Part shown: positions 15,882-24,622 of the stretch, piece by piece
How the letters are laid out: the number at the start of each line of letters is the position of its first letter
Position numbering within the stretch: the stretch's first letter is position 1
Origin: Imperialibacter sp. EC-SDR9
GTDB lineage: Bacteria > Bacteroidota > Bacteroidia > Cytophagales > Cyclobacteriaceae
DNA length: 64,000 nt
Assembly: GCF_902498805.1 (NCBI RefSeq)
Contig: NZ_LR701595.1
Span: forward strand, 1 to 64,000
Reading direction: 5' to 3'
Notes under the pieces: model-generated
What the model was told of the DNA's origin: nothing
Seen by the model: only the letters and a program-made list of their open reading frames with translations
Database searches by the model: none
Made by a program: the position numbers and the translations under genes

Positions 15882-16472
15882 TTAGACTGTTATTGAATCA
15901 ATGAGTGAATGAAGGTATTTCTTTACGACACTGTATGACTGCCCATCACCTTCGACCTTCGAAAGCACAATTGCTCCCTGGATTGAAGTATAAATCATCA
16001 TACCAATAGCCTCAGCATTGACACTGGCATCAATTTGTCCTTCCCTGATACCACGGGCCAATATTTTGGTAATGGAGGTTTTCATGATGCCGACGGATCG
16101 AATAGCCTTCGACCTCAGCTGCGGGTAGTTGTCATCTGCTTCCACGCTGGTGTTGATAATAGGGCAACCTCCAGAGAACGGTGGCGACTTTATGTACTCT
16201 TCGTGATAATTTACTATAGCTTTCAGCTTTAGTGGAGCTGTTGCCGCAGCGCTGATCCTTTCTTTCAATTCCTGCATCACCACTTCAATGGCATATTCGA
16301 AAGAGGCTTCTGCTACCTCATCCTTGTTTTTGAAGTTCCCGTAAATGGCCCCCTTGGTAATGCCGGTGGCTTTGGTAATGTCAGACAATGAAGTAGCCCG
16401 GTAGCCCTGCGTATTGAACAGGGATATCGCTTTCTCTATTATGAGTTGCTTAGTGGCCTCCGGGTTTCTCAT
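15882..16472 (-). CDS. TetR/AcrR family transcriptional regulator
   Basis: A 196-aa repressor. The N-terminal helix-turn-helix is typical: AISLFNTQGYRATSLSDITKATGITKGAIYGNFKNKDEV at residues ~15-53 (quoted here in overlapping parts: TSLSDITKATGITKGAIY and FKNKDEVAEA). The C-terminal ligand domain holds HEEYIKSPPFSGGCPIINTS, a Cys-containing segment found in the YcdC/TetR_C_11-like group. It lies between two copies of one 18-bp operator, one at its own start and one before the downstream hydrolase gene, predicting autoregulation and control of the hydrolase. The ligand is unknown. Confidence 0.92.
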   Translation of the reverse strand: MRNPEATKQLIIEKAISLFNTQGYRATSLSDITKATGITKGAIYGNFKNKDEVAEASFEYAIEVVMQELKERISAAATAPLKLKAIVNYHEEYIKSPPFSGGCPIINTSVEADDNYPQLRSKAIRSVGIMKTSITKILARGIREGQIDASVNAEAIGMMIYTSIQGAIVLSKVEGDGQSYSVVKKYLHSLIDSITV

Positions 16473-16480
16473 TCTTACAA

Positions 16481-16498
16481 ATATACCGATTGGTATTT
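16481..16498. promoter_or_regulatory. Putative TetR operator before the TetR gene
   Basis: The second exact copy of ATATACCGATTGGTATTT starts 9 bp upstream of the TetR start codon; the dyad ATACC-GATT-GGTAT is at 16483-16496. The site could also affect the divergent gene at 16569, whose start is ~70 bp away. Confidence 0.85.
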
Positions 16499-16568
16499 TA
16501 TAATCAAAATACGGACTATCGCACGAAAGGTTTCATAGAAGGAATAGAACATCTAATTTTGGCAACTT

Positions 16569-17624
16569 ATGCCGGACTTGAAGTTGTTGAACGTAGACAG
16601 GGTGCCTACGCAGGGGGTGAAAGAACTGCTGGACAATAATATCATTGGCACGCCGGGAAAGAGCATGGTTTACCAGCACCTGCAGGCTGAAGATAAGTAT
16701 ATGAGCATTCCTCAGCCATTTTTTGTCAGCCTGGTTCGCAGAAGCAAAGTGATAGCCACCTGTTGCTTTTGTAAACGGGAAACAAGCAACAGGGGCGTGG
16801 TAGGCGAATCGTATTATGTGAGGTACTTCACCTTTCATCCTTCGTTGAGAAAACTTGGTGACAAGTACATAGAACGACCTCAGGAAGACGGGGTGTTGCG
16901 TCGTGAGATTCGCTCGTTGCTTAGTGGTGCGGGTTTTGAAGCAAAGGCTCCCCATTTTTTCTATGCCTATGTCGATGGTGGAAACGTAAGATCAGAGGCA
17001 TTTGTGAAGAGCTTTTGCTTTGAAAAGGTTGGTTCCTTTGTGTCGCTGGTGTTTAGCAGGTTCAATCCACGGTTGAGTAAAACTGTTGAAAAGCTATCGC
17101 CAGGTGAATGGGACAGTTTCAAGCTCAGACTGCTAAAGTTTTACAGCGACCATGCACTTGTAACGGACGAGAACCTTTTCTACAAAGGGAACTACTTTGT
17201 GATCAGAGAGCAGGGAAAAATAGTGGCAGGCATTCAGGCAAATCCGGAGAATTGGCGGGTGGATGACATGCCGGGAAAGGCTGGTAAAGTGATGATGAAT
17301 GTTTTCCCAAAAGTGCGACTGCTGAGCAAGATTTTTCACCCCAACTATCGTTTTGTCACTGTCGAAGGGGTATATTATAAGTCTGGCCACGAAAAGAAGC
17401 TGGCCCCATTGCTGGCACATGCGCTTGCAGTAAATGGCGTCTACTCAGCTGTCATTTGTGTCGACCCGACTTCCAGACTTTACCCTGTCATGCAATCACT
17501 GGGCCTTGGGTTAGTGAGCAAGCTTCGCAAGCCCAAACTGGTGGATGTGATGGTGAAATCGAATGGTGTTGATGTGGCCGACTTGAAAGGGCCGGTGTAT
17601 GTGTCGGCGGTGGACGTGAGTTGA
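16569..17624 (+). CDS. Conserved hypothetical protein, possibly a GNAT-like acyltransferase
   Basis: A 351-aa cytoplasmic protein with no signal peptide. Two halves each show strands resembling acyltransferase folds (PFFVSLVRRSKVIATCCFC near residue 50 and YFVIREQGKIVAGIQA near 210), and the C-terminal part LAPLLAHALAVNGVYSAVI followed by MQSLGLGLVSK resembles the acceptor end of GNAT-like proteins. The family is not firmly recognised. It is divergent from the TetR gene and closed by a strong 13-bp stem terminator. Confidence 0.5.
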   Translation: MPDLKLLNVDRVPTQGVKELLDNNIIGTPGKSMVYQHLQAEDKYMSIPQPFFVSLVRRSKVIATCCFCKRETSNRGVVGESYYVRYFTFHPSLRKLGDKYIERPQEDGVLRREIRSLLSGAGFEAKAPHFFYAYVDGGNVRSEAFVKSFCFEKVGSFVSLVFSRFNPRLSKTVEKLSPGEWDSFKLRLLKFYSDHALVTDENLFYKGNYFVIREQGKIVAGIQANPENWRVDDMPGKAGKVMMNVFPKVRLLSKIFHPNYRFVTVEGVYYKSGHEKKLAPLLAHALAVNGVYSAVICVDPTSRLYPVMQSLGLGLVSKLRKPKLVDVMVKSNGVDVADLKGPVYVSAVDVS

Positions 17625-17631
17625 GAACGAA

Positions 17632-17675
17632 TTAAAGAGGTTACGCTGTACTGAAGCGCACAGTAACCTCTTTAA
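17632..17675 (+). terminator. Strong stem-loop terminator
   Basis: A perfect 13-bp stem TTAAAGAGGTTAC / GTAACCTCTTTAA encloses an 18-base loop, 7 bp after the stop of the gene at 16569-17624. No long T run follows, so efficiency is uncertain, but the stem's own A/T-rich base is compatible with bidirectional use. Confidence 0.6.
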
Positions 17676-17730
17676 TCCAATTCTCTATCGTTTTTCCTCT
17701 GATTTTTTTGTAATTAGGGTGTCGTATTTT

Positions 17731-20442
17731 ATGAAACACCTGCTTAACTACCGGTTCCTTATTTTGCCTGCCATTGCCCTTGCAATAGGACTAGCCGTCT
17801 GGCAAATGTACCCCCGCAAAAAAGTTGACTTCAGCACAGAAGTCAAGCCCATTCTTAACCAGCATTGTATTACCTGCCATGGTGGCGTAAAAAAGAACGG
17901 TGGCTTTAGTGTGCTTTTTAGAGAAGAAGCCCTTGGTAACACCAAATCCGGGAAGCCGGCTATTATCCCGGGTCATGCCGACGAAAGCGAGCTGATGAGA
18001 AGGCTCCTGGCCAATGACCCTGAGGTGAAAATGCCCTACAAAAAAAAGCCGCTGTCTGACGAAGAGATTGACATTTTAAGAAGGTGGATTGATGAAGGAG
18101 CAGAATGGGGAGAGCATTGGGCTTATCAGCCGGTGGAGAAGCCGGCATTGCCAACGGCCAAATCGTTTGCTTCTTTGAATGAAAGTGAAGTGCCAGCGTC
18201 AGAGCAACCCGTCGACTTGTTCATAAGAAAAAAGCTTTCCGAGATGGGTCTGCAACCCTCGCCCGAAGCGCCCAAAGATATTTTACTGCGAAGGGTAAGC
18301 CTGGATTTGACCGGGTTGCCACCTTCTGATGAGTTGGTAGAAGCTTTTCTTACGGATGGGAATCCAATGACCTACGAAGAAGTGGTGGACGCATTACTGG
18401 CTGACCCTGCCTATGGGGAGCGCTGGACGGCGATGTGGCTTGATTTGGCCCGCTATGCTGATACCAAGGGCTATGAGCGGGATCCGGGCCGGGAGATCTG
18501 GCATTACCGTGACTGGCTGATCAAAGCATTCAACGAAGACAAGCCTTACGATGATTTTCTCACCGAGCAGCTGGCAGGAGACCTGCTACCGAACCCGACT
18601 GATGACCAGCTAATTGCTACAGCTTTCCATCGCAACACAATGACCAATGATGAGGGAGGTACTGATAATGAGGAGTTCAGAGTTGCGGCGGTGCTTGACC
18701 GTGTCAATACCACCTGGGAGGTGCTGATGGGCACTACTTTCGCCTGCGTGCAGTGCCACAGTCATCCTTATGACCCGATAAGGCATGAGGACTATTATAG
18801 ATTTGCCGCATTTTTCAATAATACGAGGGACGAAGACACTTATGACGAGTACCCGCTTCTACGGCACTTCGAAACGGAAGACAGCACCAAGCTGGCCTCT
18901 CTGAAGAACTGGCTTGAAGAAAATGCGACGACTGCTAAAACGAAAGAAGTTGTCCAGTTTGTGAAGACCTGGCAGCCGGCCATCAATTCAATTACTGCCG
19001 ATGAGTTTGTCGATGCAGAGCTTGCTGATACCAAGTGGCTGGTGTTCCGCAATTATGGCGTGGCCAGGCTGCCCAGCGTGGAGCTGACAGAGAGGAATTT
19101 ACTCACTTATCGTTACCGAACCAATATAAAGGACGGCACCTGGACAATCAGACTTGACGACAGAAAAAATGGTAGTGTGCTCAAAGAACTGAAAATGAAA
19201 GATACGGGTGGTAAATGGGTAATCGATACCCTTTCTTTTGCCGGGGTAGAAGGACGCCACCATGTTTATCTTTCCTACGAAAGCCCCAGCCTTACCAATC
19301 CAGTGGCCAACGGTATTTTCTTCGACTGGTTTCACTTCTCCGGCCAGTTTCCTGGGGGTGAAGCGGCCGATGAAGCCCAAAGTACCTACTGGGAGCTGGT
19401 GAACGCCAAAGTGGAGACGACACCCATTATGGTGGAAAATCCTCCTGGGATGACAAGAGAAACCCATGTGTTCGAAAGAGGCAACTGGCTGGTGAAAGGG
19501 GAGAAGGTGGAGCCCGGCGTTCCTGAAGTCTTCCCGGATTTGCCCGACGGAGCACCGGCAAACAGACTAGGCATGGCCATGTGGCTGACGGATCCTGCCA
19601 ACCCCCTTACGGCAAGAACGATCATTAACCGACTTTGGGAGCAACTATACGGTCAGGGATTGGCGGAAACGCTGGAGGACCTCGGCAGCCAGGGGATAGA
19701 GCCAACACATCCGGAGCTGCTGGATTACCTGTCGTGGCAGCTGGTGAATGAGCATGACTGGAGCCTGAAGCAAATACTGAAGACCATGGTGATGTCGGCC
19801 ACCTACAGGCAAAGTTCAGTGGCAACCGACGACGTGCTTGAAAAAGACCAATTCAACCAATACTACGCAAGGGCACCACGTACCAGGCTCTCGGCAGAAC
19901 AGCTGCGTGACCAGGCATTGGCAGTTAGCGGCCTATTGAGCAGTAAAATGTATGGCCCGAGTGTGATGCCTTATCAACCTAAAGGAATTTGGAATTCTGC
20001 CTACTCCAATGCCGAATGGAAGCAAAGCGAAGGGGAAGACCAGCACCGGCGTGGTGTGTATACGTACTGGAAGCGCACCAGTGCTTACCCGGCCATGCTT
20101 ACTTTTGACGCTACTGCCCGGGAGGTGTGCGTGGCCCGCAGAATACCGACTAACACGCCACTTCAAGCCCTGGTGCTGCTCAACGACTCAGTGTATGTGG
20201 AAGCTGCCCATCACTTAGCGCTCAAGATGAAGCAATCGGGAGAGTCGCCGGAGGATCATATCGACTATGGATACCGGGCGGCGATGAAAAAGCCTATCAC
20301 GCCAGGTAAGCGGCAGGCATTAGAAAACCTGTACAACCAAGCACTCAGAAGCTATGAAGGGGAGGAAGATGCTGAAACCCAGGCGATGCAATTGGTGGCC
20401 GCAGCCATTCTAAATTTGGATGAATTTGTAACGAGGAATTAG
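17731..20442 (+). CDS. PSD1-type planctomycete cytochrome c domain protein (PSCyt1-DUF1549-DUF1553)
   Basis: A ~903-aa envelope protein with an N-terminal membrane anchor. A c-type heme motif CITCHGG lies near residue 50, in the planctomycete cytochrome C domain, followed by the DUF1549 (PSCyt2) region with RRVSLDLTGLPPSDEL, DLARYADTKGYERD and the second CxxCH motif FACVQCHSHPYDPI near residue 340. The C-terminal DUF1553 (PSD1) region holds NRLWEQLYGQGL and ARRIPTNTPLQALVLLND. The ATG at 17731 is preferred because it puts the hydrophobic anchor at the N-terminus; a GTG at 17719 is in frame. The DUF1501 gene follows after 2 bp. The family is biochemically almost uncharacterised and thought to act in extracellular redox chemistry on complex substrates. 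Confidence 0.9.
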   Translation: MKHLLNYRFLILPAIALAIGLAVWQMYPRKKVDFSTEVKPILNQHCITCHGGVKKNGGFSVLFREEALGNTKSGKPAIIPGHADESELMRRLLANDPEVKMPYKKKPLSDEEIDILRRWIDEGAEWGEHWAYQPVEKPALPTAKSFASLNESEVPASEQPVDLFIRKKLSEMGLQPSPEAPKDILLRRVSLDLTGLPPSDELVEAFLTDGNPMTYEEVVDALLADPAYGERWTAMWLDLARYADTKGYERDPGREIWHYRDWLIKAFNEDKPYDDFLTEQLAGDLLPNPTDDQLIATAFHRNTMTNDEGGTDNEEFRVAAVLDRVNTTWEVLMGTTFACVQCHSHPYDPIRHEDYYRFAAFFNNTRDEDTYDEYPLLRHFETEDSTKLASLKNWLEENATTAKTKEVVQFVKTWQPAINSITADEFVDAELADTKWLVFRNYGVARLPSVELTERNLLTYRYRTNIKDGTWTIRLDDRKNGSVLKELKMKDTGGKWVIDTLSFAGVEGRHHVYLSYESPSLTNPVANGIFFDWFHFSGQFPGGEAADEAQSTYWELVNAKVETTPIMVENPPGMTRETHVFERGNWLVKGEKVEPGVPEVFPDLPDGAPANRLGMAMWLTDPANPLTARTIINRLWEQLYGQGLAETLEDLGSQGIEPTHPELLDYLSWQLVNEHDWSLKQILKTMVMSATYRQSSVATDDVLEKDQFNQYYARAPRTRLSAEQLRDQALAVSGLLSSKMYGPSVMPYQPKGIWNSAYSNAEWKQSEGEDQHRRGVYTYWKRTSAYPAMLTFDATAREVCVARRIPTNTPLQALVLLNDSVYVEAAHHLALKMKQSGESPEDHIDYGYRAAMKKPITPGKRQALENLYNQALRSYEGEEDAETQAMQLVAAAILNLDEFVTRN

Positions 20443-20444
20443 CC

Positions 20445-21932
20445 ATGACCAACTACGAGAAACTGATTCATGAAGCGAACATAGAGCAGGCCAGGCTCAA
20501 AACCAGGCGGCACTTCCTCAAAGACTGCGGGATGGGCATGGGAGCCATGGCTTTATCGTCTGTTTTGTGGGGTTGCGACACAGGTTCCAATTTGAACTCA
20601 TTTGCTTCGGGCAACCCGATGGCGCCAAAAGCTCCTCACTTTCCCGGACGGGTCAAGTCAGTGATTTATTTGCACATGGCTGGCGCTCCGTCACAGCTGG
20701 AGCTTTTTGATTACAAACCCGAGCTACAAAAGCTCAATGGTCAAGACTGCCCAGCGTCATTCCTCGATGGGAAACGTTTTGCCTTTATTCGGGGGGTGCC
20801 CAAAATGCTGGGACCTCAGGCCAATTTCAAGCAACGAGGCCAAAGTGGCGCCTGGATTTCTGATTTTCTGCCACACATGCACAGCATTGCCGACGATATC
20901 ACTTTTGTGAAGGCCCTGGAAACTGACCAGTTCAACCATGCACCGGCTCAACTGCTGATGCACACAGGCGGAGCCAGGCTTGGACGACCAAGCATGGGCT
21001 CCTGGGTGACCTATGGCCTGGGAACGGAGAACCAGAACCTGCCTGGCTTTGTGGTGCTCACCTCCGGTGGCAGCACACCCGATGCAGGGAAAAGCGTGTG
21101 GGGAAGTGGCTTTTTGCCAAGCGTTTATCAGGGGATTCAGTGCCGCTCAGTTGGCGACCCGGTATTGTTCATCAATAATCCGGACAATGTAACCCGTGAT
21201 TTGCGCAAAGCATCAATTGATGCCATCAATAAAGTGAATCAGGAAACACATGAGGAGTTCAACGATCCGGAAACGTTGACTCGCATTTCTCAGTATGAGC
21301 TGGCTTTCCGCATGCAAATGTCGGCACCGGAAGTGATGAATATCGATTCAGAGCCCCAGTATATCAAAGACATGTACGGAGTGACTCCTGGCAAGGCAAG
21401 CTTTGCCAATAACGTGCTCCTGGCTCGCAAGCTGGTAGAAAATGGCGTTCGGTTCGTGCAGTTGTACGACTGGGGCTGGGACACTCATGGCACAGGCCCG
21501 GATGCATCTGTTGGGGCTGGCCTGCAGGGCAAATGCCGCCAGGTGGACAGAGCCACGACGGCGTTGATCCTTGATTTGAAACAACGGGGCCTGCTTGACG
21601 AAACACTGGTTGTTTGGGGGGGAGAATTTGGCAGAACGCCCATGCTGGAAAACAGGGAGGGCAAGGCTAATCCTTATCTGGGCCGTGACCACCATGTGGA
21701 AGCTTTCACCATCTGGATGGCCGGAGGTGGGATCAAGAAAGGCTTCAGCTTTGGGGAAACCGATGAGATAGGCTATGCAGCGGTGAAAGACAAAGCGCTT
21801 ACATACGATATTCAGGCTACCATTCTTCACCAGCTGGGCTTTGACCATGAAAAGCTCACCTACCAATTCCAGGGGCGCCCGTTCAGGTTAACGGATGTGC
21901 ATGGACACGTGCTGACGGAGATTTTGAGTTGA
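20445..21932 (+). CDS. DUF1501 domain-containing protein, exported
   Basis: A 495-aa member of DUF1501, a branch of the alkaline phosphatase/sulfatase superfamily. It carries a Tat-like leader (TRRHFLKDCGMGMGAMALSS) that ends at a possible lipobox Cys. Signature segments include SVIYLHMAGAPSQLELFDYKP at the N-terminus (quoted here as YLHMAGAPSQLELF), WGWDTHGTGPDA, VVWGGEFGRTPM and the metal-type GRDHH motif. DUF1501 proteins are almost always the partner of PSD1 proteins, as here (2-bp gap). No substrate is established. Confidence 0.92.
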   Translation: MTNYEKLIHEANIEQARLKTRRHFLKDCGMGMGAMALSSVLWGCDTGSNLNSFASGNPMAPKAPHFPGRVKSVIYLHMAGAPSQLELFDYKPELQKLNGQDCPASFLDGKRFAFIRGVPKMLGPQANFKQRGQSGAWISDFLPHMHSIADDITFVKALETDQFNHAPAQLLMHTGGARLGRPSMGSWVTYGLGTENQNLPGFVVLTSGGSTPDAGKSVWGSGFLPSVYQGIQCRSVGDPVLFINNPDNVTRDLRKASIDAINKVNQETHEEFNDPETLTRISQYELAFRMQMSAPEVMNIDSEPQYIKDMYGVTPGKASFANNVLLARKLVENGVRFVQLYDWGWDTHGTGPDASVGAGLQGKCRQVDRATTALILDLKQRGLLDETLVVWGGEFGRTPMLENREGKANPYLGRDHHVEAFTIWMAGGGIKKGFSFGETDEIGYAAVKDKALTYDIQATILHQLGFDHEKLTYQFQGRPFRLTDVHGHVLTEILS

Positions 21933-21944
21933 TCGACTTATTAG

Positions 21945-22862
21945 ATGAAAAGAAGAGATTTTATTGGAACCACTTTGGGGGCAGGCATAGGAGTGGGGCT
22001 GGCGGCCTCACCACTACTGGCCTCCAAGCGAAAACAAACCAACACACCTGATATGAAGATTAAAATACTGGCTACCAACTGGGGAGATGGAGATACCATA
22101 GAGGACTTTTGCAAAAAAATCAAAAGCTATGGCTATGACGGGCTGGAGGTATGGTATCCAACCGATGCCGGAGATAGAGAAAGGTTGGTGAATGCCACCA
22201 AAGCCAATGGATTAGCGTATGGCTTTCTTGTGGGTGCATACCAGCCTGACTTTCAGCCTCATTTTGAACTCTTCGAAACGAATCTTCGGGCCGCTACAAA
22301 GATGAAGCCTTTGTATATCAACTGTCACTCCGGCAAAGACTTCTTTTCCTACGAGCAAAACAAACAATTTATTGACCTGACCATCAAAGTCAGCAAGGAA
22401 TCCGGCGTGGGCATTCACCACGAAACGCATCGCTCCCGCATCATGTACTCGGCTCCGGTTGCCAGAAACTTCATTGAGAAAAACCCGGATCTGACATTGA
22501 CGCTGGACATTTCACATTGGTGTAACGTACACGAGACTTTGCTGCAAGATCAAAAGGAAACGGTAGACATGGCTTTGCAACGTACCAGGCACATTCACCT
22601 GCGTGTGGGGCATCCGGAAAGTCCTCAGGTGAACGATCCTAGGGCGCCGGAATGGAACGAGGCCCTTGACCAGCACCTGGCCTGGTGGGACAAAGTCATT
22701 GAGCTGCGGAAAAACGCCGGTGCCAACACCATGACCTTCCTGACTGAATTTGGCCCGGCTGATTATATGCCTACCATTCCTTATACGAGGCAACCCGTTG
22801 CTAACCAGTGGGATATAAATCGTTATATGCTTGAGTTGATCAGAGACCGATACACTTCATAA
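21945..22862 (+). CDS. Sugar phosphate isomerase/epimerase-like TIM-barrel protein, Tat leader
   Basis: A 305-aa xylose-isomerase-like TIM barrel (AP endonuclease family 2 fold). The leader MKRRDFIGTTLGAGIGVGLA is Tat-type, so the enzyme should be periplasmic. Metal-ligand positions are visible: Glu in GLEVWYP, His/Glu in GIHHETHRSR, Asp in TLDISHWC, His in HIHLRVGHPE and Glu in FLTEFGP. It lies 12 bp after the DUF1501 gene and 19 bp before the cytochrome fusion gene. The substrate is probably a sugar or keto-sugar released by, or processed with, the PSD1/DUF1501 proteins. Confidence 0.85.
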   Translation: MKRRDFIGTTLGAGIGVGLAASPLLASKRKQTNTPDMKIKILATNWGDGDTIEDFCKKIKSYGYDGLEVWYPTDAGDRERLVNATKANGLAYGFLVGAYQPDFQPHFELFETNLRAATKMKPLYINCHSGKDFFSYEQNKQFIDLTIKVSKESGVGIHHETHRSRIMYSAPVARNFIEKNPDLTLTLDISHWCNVHETLLQDQKETVDMALQRTRHIHLRVGHPESPQVNDPRAPEWNEALDQHLAWWDKVIELRKNAGANTMTFLTEFGPADYMPTIPYTRQPVANQWDINRYMLELIRDRYTS

Positions 22863-22881
22863 CCCAGCTACTCAGGCTTCT

Positions 22882-24270
22882 ATGGACTACGGTATCGTTT
22901 CATTTATTGGCAAATTCCACCCCCTGCTTGTGCACCTGCCTATCGGTATGCTGATAATTGCCATCCTTTTTGGCTTTATGAGCTTAAAGGAAAACTACAG
23001 TTACCTCAAGGGAGCTAACCACATTGTGCTTTTTCTTGCAGCGGTTTCGGCCACGCTGTCAGCTTTTACAGGCTGGATACTTTCACAATCGGGTGGCTAC
23101 GCAAATGAACTGATCGACTGGCATCAGTGGATGGGCATAGGCCTTGTTCTTATAAGCTGGGTGGCATTTTTTGTGCACTCGAGAAGCGAGAAAGTTTTTA
23201 AATCGGCGCTGATTGTTTCAGGACTGCTTTTAGTAATTACCGGACACCTGGGAGGCAGCATTACACATGGAGACGGCTTTCTGACGCCTCCGCCACTCTC
23301 GGAATGGTTTGTAAAAGAGGGAGCGGCTGTTCCGCCTATTGTTCTGACAAAAGAGACGCTGGGATATGAGGCCATTGCTAATATTGTGGATAGAAAATGC
23401 AAGAGCTGTCACGGCCCCGGCAGCCAGAAGGGAAAGTTGAGACTCGATTCACCTGAAGAAATGCTGAAGGGAGGGAAGCACGGAGAAGTGATAGTGGCTT
23501 CTTTGCCAGAGGAAAGTCATTTGATAGAAAACATCCTCTTACCGATTGACAATGATGATCATATGCCACCTAAGGAGAAGAGTCAGTTGAGTAAGGCCGA
23601 GGTGGCTATATTGGTGCAGTGGGTGGCCACAGGTGCTTCTTTTGACAAGACAGTGGAAGAACTGGCGTGGAGCGATAGTCTCATTATGGCGTACAATGCT
23701 GCTACGTCCAACAAACCAGCTACCTATGCCTATATTCCACAGGACAAGGTTCAGCATGTGGAAGCAGCTTTGGTGACAAGACTCGACACGCTCGGCGTGA
23801 GTATTGTGCCTGTGAGCGACGGTAGTAACTATTTGAATGTGAAATTCTTGCATGTGCCTGAGCACTACATGACGGAGGCTTTTCAGTTGCTTACGTCCAT
23901 AAATAAACAGTGTGTGTGGCTGGACTTGACAGGAAAAGCTCTTGAGCCCGAACACCTTGAATACCTTGGGAAGATGCAAAACTTGACGAAGCTGAGTCTC
24001 AAAGACTGTGGATTGAACGATAGCCTTATGTCAAAATTACAGCCTTTGTCGAGATTGGAATACGTGAACCTTGTTAATAATCCAGTGACAGCAGACGGCA
24101 TCAAGACTTTACAAGGTAACGCCGGTCTTCAGCAATTGTTCCTCTTTCAAACCGAGGTGCAGCCGACAGATACTGCAGCTTTACGGGGAATATTTGAAAA
24201 TGCTTCTATAGACCTTGGTGGCTACGAAATGCCGCTGATTGAGGCAGATACCAGTAAGATTATTTATTGA
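22882..24270 (+). CDS. DUF2231 membrane domain - cytochrome c - leucine-rich repeat fusion
   Basis: A 462-aa three-part protein. The first ~140 residues are four transmembrane helices of the DUF2231 type (FHPLLVHLPIGMLI, then HQWMGIGLV). Next is a planctomycete-type cytochrome c domain with CKSCHGPGSQKG near residue 175 and a MPPKEKSQLS distal segment near 230. The C-terminal ~150 residues contain leucine-rich repeat units (LDLTGKALEPEHLEYLGKM, LTKLSLKDCGLND, LEYVNLVNNPVT). It is last in the PSD1/DUF1501 operon and could carry electrons between the periplasmic cytochromes and the membrane. Confidence 0.85.
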   Translation: MDYGIVSFIGKFHPLLVHLPIGMLIIAILFGFMSLKENYSYLKGANHIVLFLAAVSATLSAFTGWILSQSGGYANELIDWHQWMGIGLVLISWVAFFVHSRSEKVFKSALIVSGLLLVITGHLGGSITHGDGFLTPPPLSEWFVKEGAAVPPIVLTKETLGYEAIANIVDRKCKSCHGPGSQKGKLRLDSPEEMLKGGKHGEVIVASLPEESHLIENILLPIDNDDHMPPKEKSQLSKAEVAILVQWVATGASFDKTVEELAWSDSLIMAYNAATSNKPATYAYIPQDKVQHVEAALVTRLDTLGVSIVPVSDGSNYLNVKFLHVPEHYMTEAFQLLTSINKQCVWLDLTGKALEPEHLEYLGKMQNLTKLSLKDCGLNDSLMSKLQPLSRLEYVNLVNNPVTADGIKTLQGNAGLQQLFLFQTEVQPTDTAALRGIFENASIDLGGYEMPLIEADTSKIIY

Positions 24271-24493
24271 GTACCTCTTGCTTTTTTTTTATGAGGGTAC
24301 CAATACCAAAGCCGATCAGCAATAGCCAGGGGAATCCGTGAAAAATTGAATCGAACCAGTCCATGGGCTGCATGCCAACAGCGCCGCCAGCTATCCACTT
24401 GATTTTGCCCCAAATGTGCGGCTCAGGGAAGAAGGGAGCCAGACCCAAAGTAAGGCAGAGTAGTAGAATCGTTTTTATGGAGAATATCTGCAT
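24260..24493 (-). CDS. Small membrane protein, function unknown
   Basis: A 77-aa protein with an N-terminal hydrophobic leader or helix (KTILLLCLTLGLAPFFPEP), a central WGKIKWIAGG segment, a second helix (WLLLIGFGIGTLI) and a basic tail. It resembles short Bacteroidota proteins often mislabelled as transporter parts. Its last 11 bp overlap convergently with the cytochrome/LRR fusion gene. Confidence 0.65.
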   Translation of the reverse strand: MQIFSIKTILLLCLTLGLAPFFPEPHIWGKIKWIAGGAVGMQPMDWFDSIFHGFPWLLLIGFGIGTLIKKKQEVLNK

Positions 24494-24571
24494 ATCTTCT
24501 TTTTTTCTACAAAGGTAAGTTAGCCGAAAGTAGAGATGAGTGACATAAGTTACTCCCGGAGCAAAAAGTAA

Positions 24572-24599
24572 GGCCTTTGACTCAAAGGAATCAAAGGCC
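24572..24599 (-). terminator. Terminator of the lipoprotein gene
   Basis: A perfect 9-bp stem GGCCTTTGA / TCAAAGGCC with a 10-base loop; on the minus strand it is followed by TTACTTTTTG. It lies 24 bp past the stop of the gene ending at 24623. Confidence 0.6.
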
Positions 24600-24622
24600 C
24601 TGGTATCGCTGCTTGTTAGGAT

